DNA of 40,278 nt, taken from the NCBI GenBank assembly GCA_937898675.1, contig CALEJB010000042.1:1-40278 (forward strand). The letters are read 5' to 3'. This document shows, one piece after another, positions 1-7,699 of this stretch; within the stretch, counting starts at the first letter, position 1; each line of letters begins with the position of its first letter. A program made the translations under genes and the position numbers. Below the pieces are notes generated by a model that was not told where the DNA came from, ran no database searches, and was given only the letters and a program-made list of their open reading frames with translations. Origin of the DNA: an uncultured Prevotellaceae bacterium (GTDB taxonomy: Bacteria > Bacteroidota > Bacteroidia > Bacteroidales > Muribaculaceae).

Positions 1-65
1 GCATCTGCATCGCTGTTACCACCTACACCGACGGCACCACCAGCGCTGTTAAGGTTGTGAAGTAA
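1..65 (+). CDS. 3' end of a secreted protein gene (partial), paralogue of the next gene
   Basis: Only the last 20 codons and a TAA stop lie in the window; the reading frame begins at base 3. The peptide ends in the same residues as the complete protein encoded at 446-2050 (G/I/C/I/A/V through K-V-V-K). Aligned by eye, the DNA differs at about three of 65 positions, all silent. The gene is therefore a tandem paralogue, and the piece seen is the C-terminal tail module (…YTDGTTSAVKVVK). Function unknown; presumably exported like its neighbour. The rest of the gene lies to the left of the window. Confidence 0.85.
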   Translation, partial: ICIAVTTYTDGTTSAVKVVK

Positions 66-130
66 TCAAGCAATCCCCATTTGAACTCAACAGGGCCGCG
101 GGCGCGGCCCCATGAGCGATAAACCAAGAG

Positions 131-167
131 TCAGGCGACCCCACCACGCGGGCCGCCTGATTTTTTT
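131..167 (+). terminator. Rho-independent terminator of the partial gene
   Basis: A TCAGGCG arm pairs with CGCCTGA at 154-160 and is followed by seven T residues. A second GC-rich hairpin lies just upstream at 93-110. The same terminator recurs almost unchanged at 2100-2137 after the paralogous gene. Confidence 0.85.
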
Positions 168-258
168 CACAAAAAAAACTTGAGCAGCTCGGGACAACCA
201 ACGACAGCGTGTTGCCCGGGATTGTTCATTGTTGTTATAGTTATTTGACACATTGTTG

Positions 259-318
259 TTTGGTCCACCTTTTTTCTTCGTAATACTTTTGTCATTTCAA
301 CCATAATGATTAACTTTG
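259..318 (+). promoter_or_regulatory. Two overlapping Bacteroidetes-type promoters for the 446-2050 gene
   Basis: Promoter 1 is TTTG at 259-262, 21 bp, then TACTTTTG at 284-291. Promoter 2 is TTTTG at 287-291, 19 bp, then TAACTTTG at 311-318. The -7 box of the first is thus also the -33 element of the second. The second is the better match and predicts a start near 325, leaving a leader of about 120 nt that ends in a very AT-rich stretch before the ATG. Nothing else was recognised in the gene-free stretch 66-445 apart from the hairpin at 93-110 and the terminator at 131-167. Confidence 0.65.
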
Positions 319-445
319 CAGCTTGAAATTGTGCATGCGCTTGAAAGGACACATCGCGGCGCAATCACAGCCGCCCGAGCACGCTCTGGCGTTGCCATCA
401 TTTTGAATATATTATTTTTTTATTAATTTTTTTAGTTTATTGAAT

Positions 446-2050
446 ATGAAGAAATTAGTATTACTTCTTGCTGCAGCAGTCGCATTGACCGCATCTGCCG
501 CCGGCAGCTACAAGTCTGCCACCACCGCCAGGGCCATCGAAAAGGCCCCCAAGATTGGCCTGATCACCTCTCAGCCCGAGGGCGAGGCAGTGACCTATGC
601 CCGCGCTGGCCAGTCGATGGTTGCCGACAGCAACGGCAGCCTGTATCTCATGGAACAGGAGGGCATTGTCACCGTCGTGTATGGTGACGACAACAAGGTT
701 TACATCAAGGACCCCATCTACGGTCTCACTGGCAATGACTTCTGGGCCGAGGGCACCATCGAGGGCAACGAGATTCACATGCCCATGGGCCAGAAGCTCC
801 TTCAGTCAGACTATGGCTACGCCCTGGTTCTGGCTTGGGTAACTTCCTATTGCGACCCGAGCGATGGTTACGTTTACTTCGCCGTCGAGGATGTTGACGA
901 TGCTGTTTTTGTCATTGACGGCAACACCATCACGCTGCAGGGAACCACTGGCGACATCGAGGCCGAGTTCCCCGACAACGTTGCCATGACGGGTCTGAGC
1001 GCCATTTGGGACGATGACTTGTCCTGCCCGGGCGACATCGACATCAACACCGTTCTCAACAAGCAGGTTATCGCACCCGCCGTTCCCGCCGACCCGCGCC
1101 TGGACTACGAGGCCCTGGGCAAGGACGCATGGTATGACTGCGGCACCGAGGGCGGCTACAGCAGGCTCTCCTACCTCATCGAGGCCAAGGACGTTGACGG
1201 CAACGACATCATTCCCGATTTCATGACCTACAGCATCTACACCGACGACGACCAGCTGTTCACCTTCGACGCCCACACCTATAGCTGGGACTTTGACGAG
1301 GACGTTACCGAGGTGCCCTTCACCCACTCAGGCTACGACGTTAATCCCACCAGCGCCTACATCTATCGCACCAATGCCGCTGGCTACGAGACCTTCTTTA
1401 CCCAGCGCATCGGCGTGCAGGTGCACTACACCGTTGACGGCGTGAAGAACTCGTCCAACATTGTTTATTGGTACCTGCCCGCACCCTCGGACTACGCTGC
1501 CAACGGCACTCCCGCCGACCCCCAGGCTCTGACGTGGAGCGACGGTGGCGACGAGAGCGGCTGGTCGGTATTCGCCTATGCCTTGAGCGACACCACCACC
1601 GATGGTGAGATTATGGACCCCGAGCGCATCTACTACAGCGTTTACACCGACAACGACCTGCTGTTCACCTTTGAAGCCGGCACCTACATCTACGACTTTG
1701 ACGAGAACACGAGCATTGTTCCCTACAACCACCTTGGTTGGGACGTGTGCGAGTCCTACGCTTACTTCTATCGCACCAATGCCGAGGGCTACGACCCCCT
1801 CTTCAACCAGCGCATCGGCATCCGCCAGTGGTACGAGCAGGAAGACGGCACCCTCGTTCCCTCCAACATTATCTACCTTGAAGGCTCTGACGATCCCACC
1901 CAGGTAGCCGAGGTTGCTGCCGGCAAGACCGTGGCAAGCACCCGCTACTTCAACATGGCCGGCCAGGAGATGAGCGAGGCCAAGGGCATCTGCATCGCCG
2001 TGACCACCTACACCGACGGCACCACCAGCGCCGTTAAGGTTGTGAAGTAA
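446..2050 (+). CDS. Secreted Bacteroidales protein with two internal repeats and a C-terminal sorting-like tail
   Basis: The 534-residue product begins with a clear Sec signal peptide (MKKLVLLLAAAVALTASAAG). I chose the ATG at 446 because it starts the signal peptide directly; a TTG two codons upstream is less likely. After a beta-rich N-terminal region (about 40-215) come two related blocks at about 218-345 and 355-478, each with a Y-S-[IV]-Y-T-D core, a Y-R-T-N-A motif and a F-x-Q-R-I-G motif. The last 40 residues (from about 495) form a tail with Y-F-N-M-A-G and ending K-V-V-K, also found in the partial gene at 1-65 and, in divergent form, in the protein at 10525-11472. No catalytic motif was recognised. 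The N-terminal part resembles the unnamed domain of the dockerin-tailed proteins at 17833-22757. The tail resembles a short type IX secretion sorting signal, but that is an inference. Confidence 0.9.
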   Translation: MKKLVLLLAAAVALTASAAGSYKSATTARAIEKAPKIGLITSQPEGEAVTYARAGQSMVADSNGSLYLMEQEGIVTVVYGDDNKVYIKDPIYGLTGNDFWAEGTIEGNEIHMPMGQKLLQSDYGYALVLAWVTSYCDPSDGYVYFAVEDVDDAVFVIDGNTITLQGTTGDIEAEFPDNVAMTGLSAIWDDDLSCPGDIDINTVLNKQVIAPAVPADPRLDYEALGKDAWYDCGTEGGYSRLSYLIEAKDVDGNDIIPDFMTYSIYTDDDQLFTFDAHTYSWDFDEDVTEVPFTHSGYDVNPTSAYIYRTNAAGYETFFTQRIGVQVHYTVDGVKNSSNIVYWYLPAPSDYAANGTPADPQALTWSDGGDESGWSVFAYALSDTTTDGEIMDPERIYYSVYTDNDLLFTFEAGTYIYDFDENTSIVPYNHLGWDVCESYAYFYRTNAEGYDPLFNQRIGIRQWYEQEDGTLVPSNIIYLEGSDDPTQVAEVAAGKTVASTRYFNMAGQEMSEAKGICIAVTTYTDGTTSAVKVVK

Positions 2051-2099
2051 TACAATCCTTGAAACCCAAGAGCCGCACCGGCGGTTCTTAGCAAAACAG

Positions 2100-2137
2100 T
2101 CAGGCGACCCCACCACTGCGGGCCGCCTGATTTTTTT
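2100..2137 (+). terminator. Rho-independent terminator, copy of the one at 131-167
   Basis: The stem is TCAGGCG/CGCCTGA with a short internal mismatch, followed by seven T residues. It differs from the copy at 131-167 by one inserted base in the loop. A further imperfect hairpin, without a T run, lies at 2069-2089. Confidence 0.85.
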
Positions 2138-2194
2138 CAGCGCCCTGCCCCACTGCGCCACATTGCCAAAACGAGGTTACCACGCTTGGGACGC

Positions 2195-2226
2195 TTTGCA
2201 TATTCGGGAAAAATTCTGTATCTTTG
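2195..2226 (+). promoter_or_regulatory. Promoter of rarA
   Basis: TTTG at 2195-2198, a 20-bp spacer and TATCTTTG at 2219-2226 match the Bacteroidetes primary-sigma consensus. The predicted start, near 2233, excludes an in-frame TTG at 2224 as the rarA start codon because it lies inside the -7 box. Confidence 0.75.
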
Positions 2227-2259
2227 CCTTCTGAACAACAACAAAACACAGCCACGACC

Positions 2260-3573
2260 ATGACTTACGAACCTCTTGCCGAACGGCTGCGGCCGCGGTC
2301 GCTCGACGACTACATTGGACAACAGCACCTGGTGGGACCGGGAGCGGTGATTCGCCGCATGATAGAAAGCGGCAGCATCTCGTCGTTCATCCTGTGGGGC
2401 CCGCCGGGCGTAGGCAAGACCACCCTGGCGCGCATCATCGCCGAGCAGACCCAGGTGCCGTTCTACACCCTGTCGGCGGTGACCTCGGGCGTGAAAGATG
2501 TGCGCGAGGTGCTCGAGCGCTGCCGCGCCGACGCTGCCAGCGTGTTTGCCAAGGGGCGTCCCATCCTGTTCATCGACGAGATACACCGCTTCAACAAGTC
2601 ACAGCAGGACTCGCTGCTGGGGGCCGTGGAGCGCGGCACGGTGACGCTCATCGGCGCCACCACCGAGAACCCCTCGTTTGAGGTCATCCGTCCCCTGCTC
2701 TCGCGCGCCCAGGTCTATGTCCTCAACCCGCTGGACCGCGACGACCTGCTGCGCCTGCTCGACCACGCCGTCACCGCCGACAAGATGTTCGCGGGGCGCG
2801 AGGTGCGCATCGAGCAGACCGAGGCGCTGCTGCGCTTTGCCGGCGGCGACGCCCGCAAGCTGCTCAACATTCTGGACCTCATCATGCAGTCGCTGCACGA
2901 GGGCGAGGCGTTTGTCGTCAACGACGACATCGTCACCAGCCGCCTGCAGCAAAACCCGCTGGCCTTTGACAAGGGCGGCGAGATGCACTACGACATCATC
3001 TCGGCCTTTATCAAGAGCGTGCGCGGCAGCGACCCCGACGCGGCGGTCTATTGGCTGGCGCGGCTCATCGCCGGCGGCGAGGACCCCAAGTTCATCGCGC
3101 GCCGCCTGTGCATCCTGGCCGCCGAGGACATCGGCCTGGCCAACCCCAACGCGCTGCTGCTGGCCAACGCCACGTTTGACATCATCAACAAAATCGGGTG
3201 GCCCGAGGGGCGCATCCCCTTGAGCGAGTGCGCCATCTACCTGGCCACCAGCGCCAAGAGCAACAGCGCCTATCTGGCCATCGACGATGCCCTGGCGCTC
3301 GTCAGCAACACCGGCAACGCCCCGGTGCCGCTGCACCTGCGCAACGCGCCCACGGGACTGATGAAGCAGTTGGGCTACGGCAACGACTACCACTATGCCC
3401 ACGACTATCCCGGCCACTTCGTCAACCAGCAATATATGCCCGAGGAGCTGCACCACCCGCAGCTGTGGCACCCGCAGGACAACCCCGCCGAAAACCAGAT
3501 GTCGGCGCGCCAGCAAGCCCGCTGGGGCAGCAACGCGGGCCGTGGGCCAGTGACCGATGCAGAGAAACAATAA
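2260..3573 (+). CDS. rarA: Replication-associated recombination protein A (RarA/MgsA), AAA+ ATPase
   Basis: The product is 437 residues, normal for the family. RarA is a clamp-loader-like AAA+ ATPase that acts at stalled forks and single-strand gaps in the cytoplasm. Visible features are Walker A GPPGVGKT at about 47-54, Walker B LFIDEIH at about 103-109 followed by RFNKSQQD, the sensor-1 region GATTENPSFEV at about 132-142, and the C-terminal tetramerisation part with FIARRLCILAAEDIGLANP. The N-terminus (PLAERLRPRSLDDYIGQ) is typical. I chose the ATG at 2260 because it lies just after the predicted transcription start and begins at the conserved N-terminus. The stop is 6 bp before the YraN-family gene, so the two are probably co-transcribed. 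Confidence 0.95.
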   Translation: MTYEPLAERLRPRSLDDYIGQQHLVGPGAVIRRMIESGSISSFILWGPPGVGKTTLARIIAEQTQVPFYTLSAVTSGVKDVREVLERCRADAASVFAKGRPILFIDEIHRFNKSQQDSLLGAVERGTVTLIGATTENPSFEVIRPLLSRAQVYVLNPLDRDDLLRLLDHAVTADKMFAGREVRIEQTEALLRFAGGDARKLLNILDLIMQSLHEGEAFVVNDDIVTSRLQQNPLAFDKGGEMHYDIISAFIKSVRGSDPDAAVYWLARLIAGGEDPKFIARRLCILAAEDIGLANPNALLLANATFDIINKIGWPEGRIPLSECAIYLATSAKSNSAYLAIDDALALVSNTGNAPVPLHLRNAPTGLMKQLGYGNDYHYAHDYPGHFVNQQYMPEELHHPQLWHPQDNPAENQMSARQQARWGSNAGRGPVTDAEKQ

Positions 3574-3579
3574 ACCACT

Positions 3580-3960
3580 ATGGCACAGCACAACAAACTG
3601 GGCGCCGAGGGCGAAAAAGCGGCATGCGACCTGCTCATCGGCAAGGGTTATACCATTCGCGAGACCAACTGGCGGCTGGGACGGCTCGAGATTGACATCG
3701 TGGCGCAGGAAACCGGCGCAAGACGGCTCCACGTTGTTGAGGTCAAGACGCGCCAGAGCGGCGAGCATTACGACCCCATGGACTCCATCACCCCGGCCAA
3801 AATACGCAATCTGGTAAATGCCGCCAACGGCTATCTCAGCCACTACGAACTGAAGCTGTCGGTGCAGTACGACGTGATGATCATTGTGGGCAACGCGCCC
3901 GACTTTGTCATCGAGTTCATCCCCGACGCCTTTCAGCCGCCGCTCAGGCGGTTCCGTTGA
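3580..3960 (+). CDS. YraN family protein (UPF0102), restriction-endonuclease-like fold
   Basis: The 126-residue protein has the family pattern: an N-terminal G-x-x-G-E-x-x-A helix, then N-W-R-L-G-R-L-E-I-D-I-V, then V-V-E-V-K-T-R. The D and the E-x-K residues correspond to the PD-(D/E)xK nuclease core that the family is thought to share. The cellular role of YraN proteins is not firmly established; genome context commonly links them to DNA processing. The gene follows rarA by 6 bp, consistent with a DNA-maintenance operon. The ATG at 3580 gives the usual family length. Confidence 0.92.
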   Translation: MAQHNKLGAEGEKAACDLLIGKGYTIRETNWRLGRLEIDIVAQETGARRLHVVEVKTRQSGEHYDPMDSITPAKIRNLVNAANGYLSHYELKLSVQYDVMIIVGNAPDFVIEFIPDAFQPPLRRFR

Positions 3961-3961
3961 C

Positions 3962-4007
3962 AAGAAGAAATCGGCAAAGTCCCTCAAGACCTTGCCGATT
4001 TCTTCTT
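3962..4007. terminator. Hairpin between converging genes, probable bidirectional terminator
   Basis: A perfect 16-bp inverted repeat (arms at 3962-3977 and 3992-4007) lies between the stop of the YraN-family gene and the minus-strand stop at 4066. The arms are A-rich/T-rich at their outer ends, so each strand reads a stem ending in T-rich sequence; there is no long clean T run beyond it. Confidence 0.7.
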
Positions 4008-4065
4008 ATTGCTTTACTTTAGATGTATAGTTACAACCTATTGCCGTACATTGACTTACCTCGCT

Positions 4066-6948
4066 CTATATTGAGAGAGAAGTGCGCGCCTGGGTGGGCG
4101 TCATGCCGTGGTGCTGGCGAAAGACGCGCGAGAAATAGGCCACATCGGCAAATCCGCACTGCTCGGCCACGTCGCCCACGCGCATGTCGGGGTGCAGCCT
4201 GATGAGCCGGAGCGCGCGAGCCATGCGCACATGGGTGATGTAGGCCGTCGTCGTCATGCCCGTCAAGGCCTGGATGCGCCGCTTGACCTGTGTCTCGCCC
4301 ATCTTCATCTCGCGGGCAAAGCGGTCCAGGTCGAGCTTGATGTTGCCGCTGGCGCTTTGCAACTCAACAAAGCCGACGAACCGCTCAAGGAACAGCGTGT
4401 CCTCCAAGCTGTCGTTGTCGCGGGGCATCAGCGGCAGCACCTCCTCGTCGAGGGACGATAAACAGTACTCGGCAAACACCCTGTGGCGCTGCACCAGGTG
4501 GTCGGCCCAGTGGCGCAACTCCCTGCTGTCGGCGGGCTTGGTCAGGTAGATGTCGGCACCGGCCTGGATGGCCTTGACGCGCTCGGCCACGCTGCTGTGG
4601 GCGCTGAGCATGATGACTGGAGTGACGGCCAGGTGACGCGACGCGCGGATGCGGCGGCACATCTCCAGCCCGTCCATGATGGGCATATTCATGTTGGTGA
4701 CAATCAGCTCGGGCTTCAGTTCGCGTGCATAGTACAGGCCGCGCTCGCCGTTGGTGGCATAGTGCACGTCATAGACCGTGCCCAGCTGAGCGCCCACGAG
4801 GTGCGCCACGTCGTTGTGGTCCTCGACGATGAGCACCACAGGGCGGTCGGTGCCGCCCTGCGCGGCGGTTGCGCCGTCCTCCTCGCCATCCTCGCCGATG
4901 GGGACGGCCCGAGCCACCAGATTGCGCACCCGTGCGGAATATTCCTCAAGGCGTTGTTTCACGGCATTGCCGTGGCGGCACGGCAGCGACACGGTGACGA
5001 CGGTGCCGTTGCCCAGCTTGCTGTCCACGGTCACCGTGCCCCCCATGGCCAGGCACATGTCGTGCACTACCGTCAGTCCGATGCCCACACCCTCGACCAT
5101 CTGCTCGGCCACGGCACCGCGGAAGAACGGCTCCACCACATGGGGCAGGTCCTTCTTGTCGATGCCCATGCCGTTGTCGGCGACACAGATGACAAAGCGG
5201 CCCTTGTCGATGCTGGTGGTGACGGTAATGCGGCTAAACTCGGGGCTATAGGCGATGGCATTCTCGAGCAGGCGGCCGACGATGCTGCCCAGATAGCGCG
5301 GCACCACGTCGATATCGGCGCCATTCTCGCGGGGCGAATAGGTGAGTTCGAGGTGCTTCTCCACACAGTTGTCGCGGTAACCATCGACCACCATGCGCAC
5401 AAATGCCACGGCGTCGCCGCGCCGCCACTCGGGCGTGACGATGGCGCTGTGCACGTCGCCCACCTCCAGGATGCGGTCAACGAGCAGCAACAAGTTGTTG
5501 CCCTGGCGGCCGATGACATCGACAGCGTTGTAGTTCTCCTTGCCGGCGGGCGGCTGGCTGGCGACGATGGTGTCGACGGCGCTCATGATGGCCGTCAACG
5601 GCGTGCGCAGCTGGTGCGCCACATTGGTAAAGAACAGGTTGCGCGTTTCCTCGATTTGCATCATCACCTGCTGGCTGCGGGCACGGGTGCGAATCACATA
5701 TACCAGGGCCGCAACGGCCAGCGCCGACATCACCGCAAGGGCAGTCACCAGCCACTGCAGCATGGCGCGGTATTTGCGCTGGCGCGCGATGTCCTGGCTG
5801 AGGGTGTCTTTCTCGGCCATCGACCGCATGCGCTCATAGCTCACCGCCTGGTCGCGCAACACGTCGGGGCCGCTCCAGCCATAGATGCTGTCCTCCAACT
5901 CCTTGCTGTGGCGGTAGAGGCTCAGGGCTCGTTTGTGGTCGCCGTCCAGCTCGGCCAGTTGCGACTGGAGGGCAAGCGCCTGTGCCACGACCGCCTGAGC
6001 GCCGATAGCGTGCGCCACGCTATCGACAGCGGCGATGTAGGCCCTGGCGGCGGCGCTGTTGCCGGTCTTGAGGCTGACGCGGGCCAAGCCCATGCACACG
6101 TCCAGCCCGTGCCACATGTCATTTTTCTGTTTCATTATCACGTGGGCGGTGCTGTACTCGTTCATGGCCTGCTCCAGGCGGTTCTCGCTCTCGTACACCT
6201 CGCCAAACTGCGCGTGGCTCAGCGCGACGCCTTTGGCATCATTCATCCGCTTGCTGCACTCCAGCGACTTGGTATAAAAGAACATGGCCGAGTCGTTGTC
6301 GCTGCGGAAATGCCTGATTTCGCCCAGGTTGGAATAAATCAGGGCCAGGCTCCTGTCATTGCCATGCGACAGTTCGAGCTCGCTCGCCAGCGCCAAGTGC
6401 AACACGCTGTCGGCGTTGCTGTAGTTGTGCATCGACAACTCCACGTTGCCGATGCCGATGAGCGACTTCACATGGCACTCGACGGCCTCGGGGTCGTCCT
6501 TGCCGCCAAACTGCTCGCACAGGCGCAGCGCACTGTAGTGGTAATAAACAGCCGAGTCGAGCCGGCCCGTGCGGCGGTACACGGTGCCGATGTTGTTGAG
6601 CATCAGCGCCATCTCGATTGTATCGCCCAGCCGCAAGGCCGTGTTATAGCCCATGTGGTGCGCTGCCAATGACTCGGCAAAGCGCGACTCGAAGCGCAGC
6701 CGCTCGCCCAGATGCCTGCTGGCGAGCATCACGCCCGCGTCGTCGCCCGCATCCTGATAGCCACGCAGCAACGACTGCAGTGTGTCCACGTTCCTAATGC
6801 CGCGCAGGGCACTGTCTATCTGCATATAATGGGCATCGGCGGCATGGCCCTTGGGCGCATCGCCATGGCACGACACGAGCAGCGGCAACACCAGCAGGCA
6901 CACCGCCAGCAACGCCGCCAATCGATTGCTGAGTTCAGGATTATTCAT
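4066..6948 (-). CDS. Hybrid two-component regulator: TPR sensor, histidine kinase, receiver, AraC DNA-binding domain
   Basis: The 960-residue product starts with a hydrophobic signal ending in a possible lipobox (L-L-V-S-C27). An all-helical region with TPR-like repeats (about 50-370) follows, then a membrane span at about 397-418, a HisKA domain (A-H445-Q-L-R-T-P-L), an HATPase domain (N-A-I-A-Y-S, D-N-G-M-G-I, G-V-G-I-G-L), a receiver (about 705-820) and a C-terminal AraC-type helix-turn-helix domain. The layout matches the hybrid regulators of Bacteroidetes, but with TPRs in place of the common beta-propeller sensor. In the receiver the acidic pair E709/D710 and Lys804 are present, but the phosphoacceptor position is Asn752 (L-I-V-T-N-M), not Asp. 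The ATG at 6948 was chosen because the alternative TTG at 7002 lies upstream of the -7 box. No SusC/SusD or glycan-use genes are adjacent, so the regulon is unknown. Confidence 0.93.
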   Translation of the reverse strand: MNNPELSNRLAALLAVCLLVLPLLVSCHGDAPKGHAADAHYMQIDSALRGIRNVDTLQSLLRGYQDAGDDAGVMLASRHLGERLRFESRFAESLAAHHMGYNTALRLGDTIEMALMLNNIGTVYRRTGRLDSAVYYHYSALRLCEQFGGKDDPEAVECHVKSLIGIGNVELSMHNYSNADSVLHLALASELELSHGNDRSLALIYSNLGEIRHFRSDNDSAMFFYTKSLECSKRMNDAKGVALSHAQFGEVYESENRLEQAMNEYSTAHVIMKQKNDMWHGLDVCMGLARVSLKTGNSAAARAYIAAVDSVAHAIGAQAVVAQALALQSQLAELDGDHKRALSLYRHSKELEDSIYGWSGPDVLRDQAVSYERMRSMAEKDTLSQDIARQRKYRAMLQWLVTALAVMSALAVAALVYVIRTRARSQQVMMQIEETRNLFFTNVAHQLRTPLTAIMSAVDTIVASQPPAGKENYNAVDVIGRQGNNLLLLVDRILEVGDVHSAIVTPEWRRGDAVAFVRMVVDGYRDNCVEKHLELTYSPRENGADIDVVPRYLGSIVGRLLENAIAYSPEFSRITVTTSIDKGRFVICVADNGMGIDKKDLPHVVEPFFRGAVAEQMVEGVGIGLTVVHDMCLAMGGTVTVDSKLGNGTVVTVSLPCRHGNAVKQRLEEYSARVRNLVARAVPIGEDGEEDGATAAQGGTDRPVVLIVEDHNDVAHLVGAQLGTVYDVHYATNGERGLYYARELKPELIVTNMNMPIMDGLEMCRRIRASRHLAVTPVIMLSAHSSVAERVKAIQAGADIYLTKPADSRELRHWADHLVQRHRVFAEYCLSSLDEEVLPLMPRDNDSLEDTLFLERFVGFVELQSASGNIKLDLDRFAREMKMGETQVKRRIQALTGMTTTAYITHVRMARALRLIRLHPDMRVGDVAEQCGFADVAYFSRVFRQHHGMTPTQARTSLSI

Positions 6949-6979
6949 GGTCAAATGGCTATAAGCTTGTTGATTGACG

Positions 6980-6987
6980 CAAAAATA
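6980..6987 (-). promoter_or_regulatory. -7 box of the hybrid regulator gene
   Basis: The minus strand reads TATTTTTG here, matching TAnnTTTG, about 32 nt upstream of the chosen ATG. I found no convincing TTG element 19-21 bp further upstream, so the call rests on the -7 box alone. Confidence 0.45.
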
Positions 6988-7102
6988 AGAATTTATTTCC
7001 AATCAGCACCCATCCGGGAGCCGAAAACCGACTTTGGAAGGCTTTTGCATGAGAAAGGCGATTTTTCTGCCCTCCACGAGGGCGAGTCTCGATTAATTTG
7101 CC

Positions 7103-7110
7103 TAACTTTG
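7103..7110 (+). promoter_or_regulatory. -7 box upstream of the DUF4199 gene
   Basis: TAACTTTG, the most common form of the Bacteroidetes -7 box, lies 24 bp before the ATG at 7135. A -33 element is not evident. Confidence 0.5.
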
Positions 7111-7134
7111 CAAGTTGCAATTGCGGTTTGCGGC

Positions 7135-7659
7135 ATGGAGAAGAAAAAAAACATATTCCAGCTCGCGGGCGAATGGGGGTTCCCCTTCGGCCTGTACATG
7201 GGTTGCGCAGGCACGGCGTCGATATATTCTGACTTGTACCCCGTGCTGAGCCTCGTGTTTGTGGCGATGCTGGCCGGCATTCCCCTGGTGGTATATCGGC
7301 TGCAGCGCCGCAAGTTCATCGAGGACGACGGCTTCACCGAGTACTCGGGGCTGTGGATGCTGGGCATCATGCTGTTCATCTGCGGCACCATCGTCTCGAG
7401 CCTGATCATCGCCCTGGTGCTGCAGTACGCACGGCCCGACTTCATGTATGTGCAGGCAGGGCGCACCATCGAGATGATGGGCGGCCAGGCACAGTACGCC
7501 GAGGTGAAGCAAGTGCTGCAACGCATGATTGACGAGCAGCTGATGCCGTCGGGCGTGGATGTCGTGATGAGCATGTTCTGGTTCATCACCTTCGGCGGCT
7601 CGGTGCTGAGCGCCCTCACTGCCCTTATTGCCCGCCGCGGCATCAAGCCGCACCGTTAG
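7135..7659 (+). CDS. DUF4199 domain membrane protein
   Basis: The product is 174 residues with four hydrophobic segments (about 14-32, 36-55, 69-92 and 145-168), the arrangement of DUF4199 proteins. A cytoplasmic-looking, mixed-charge stretch separates segments three and four. Function is unknown. In Bacteroidetes this family commonly sits just upstream of a family 2 glycosyltransferase, as here (40 bp gap), which suggests a role with that enzyme in lipid-linked sugar or envelope synthesis; this is an inference from context. The start is the first ATG after a TAACTTTG promoter box. Confidence 0.85.
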   Translation: MEKKKNIFQLAGEWGFPFGLYMGCAGTASIYSDLYPVLSLVFVAMLAGIPLVVYRLQRRKFIEDDGFTEYSGLWMLGIMLFICGTIVSSLIIALVLQYARPDFMYVQAGRTIEMMGGQAQYAEVKQVLQRMIDEQLMPSGVDVVMSMFWFITFGGSVLSALTALIARRGIKPHR

Positions 7660-7699
7660 ACATTATTATTATAGTAACGACCAAAACAAGAGATATCAC

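Noticed and set aside
2224..2259. TTG start giving an extended RarA
   Set aside because: The TTG lies inside the predicted -7 box, and the added residues do not match the conserved RarA N-terminus.
4483..6672. Long plus-strand open frame opposite the hybrid regulator gene
   Set aside because: Its translation is His/Ala/Val-rich without any family pattern, and the minus-strand frame encodes clear kinase and receiver domains; long antisense frames are common in GC-rich DNA.
4066..6948. Polysaccharide utilisation locus suggested by the hybrid regulator
   Set aside because: No SusC/SusD-like pair, glycoside hydrolase or sulfatase is encoded on either side in this window.
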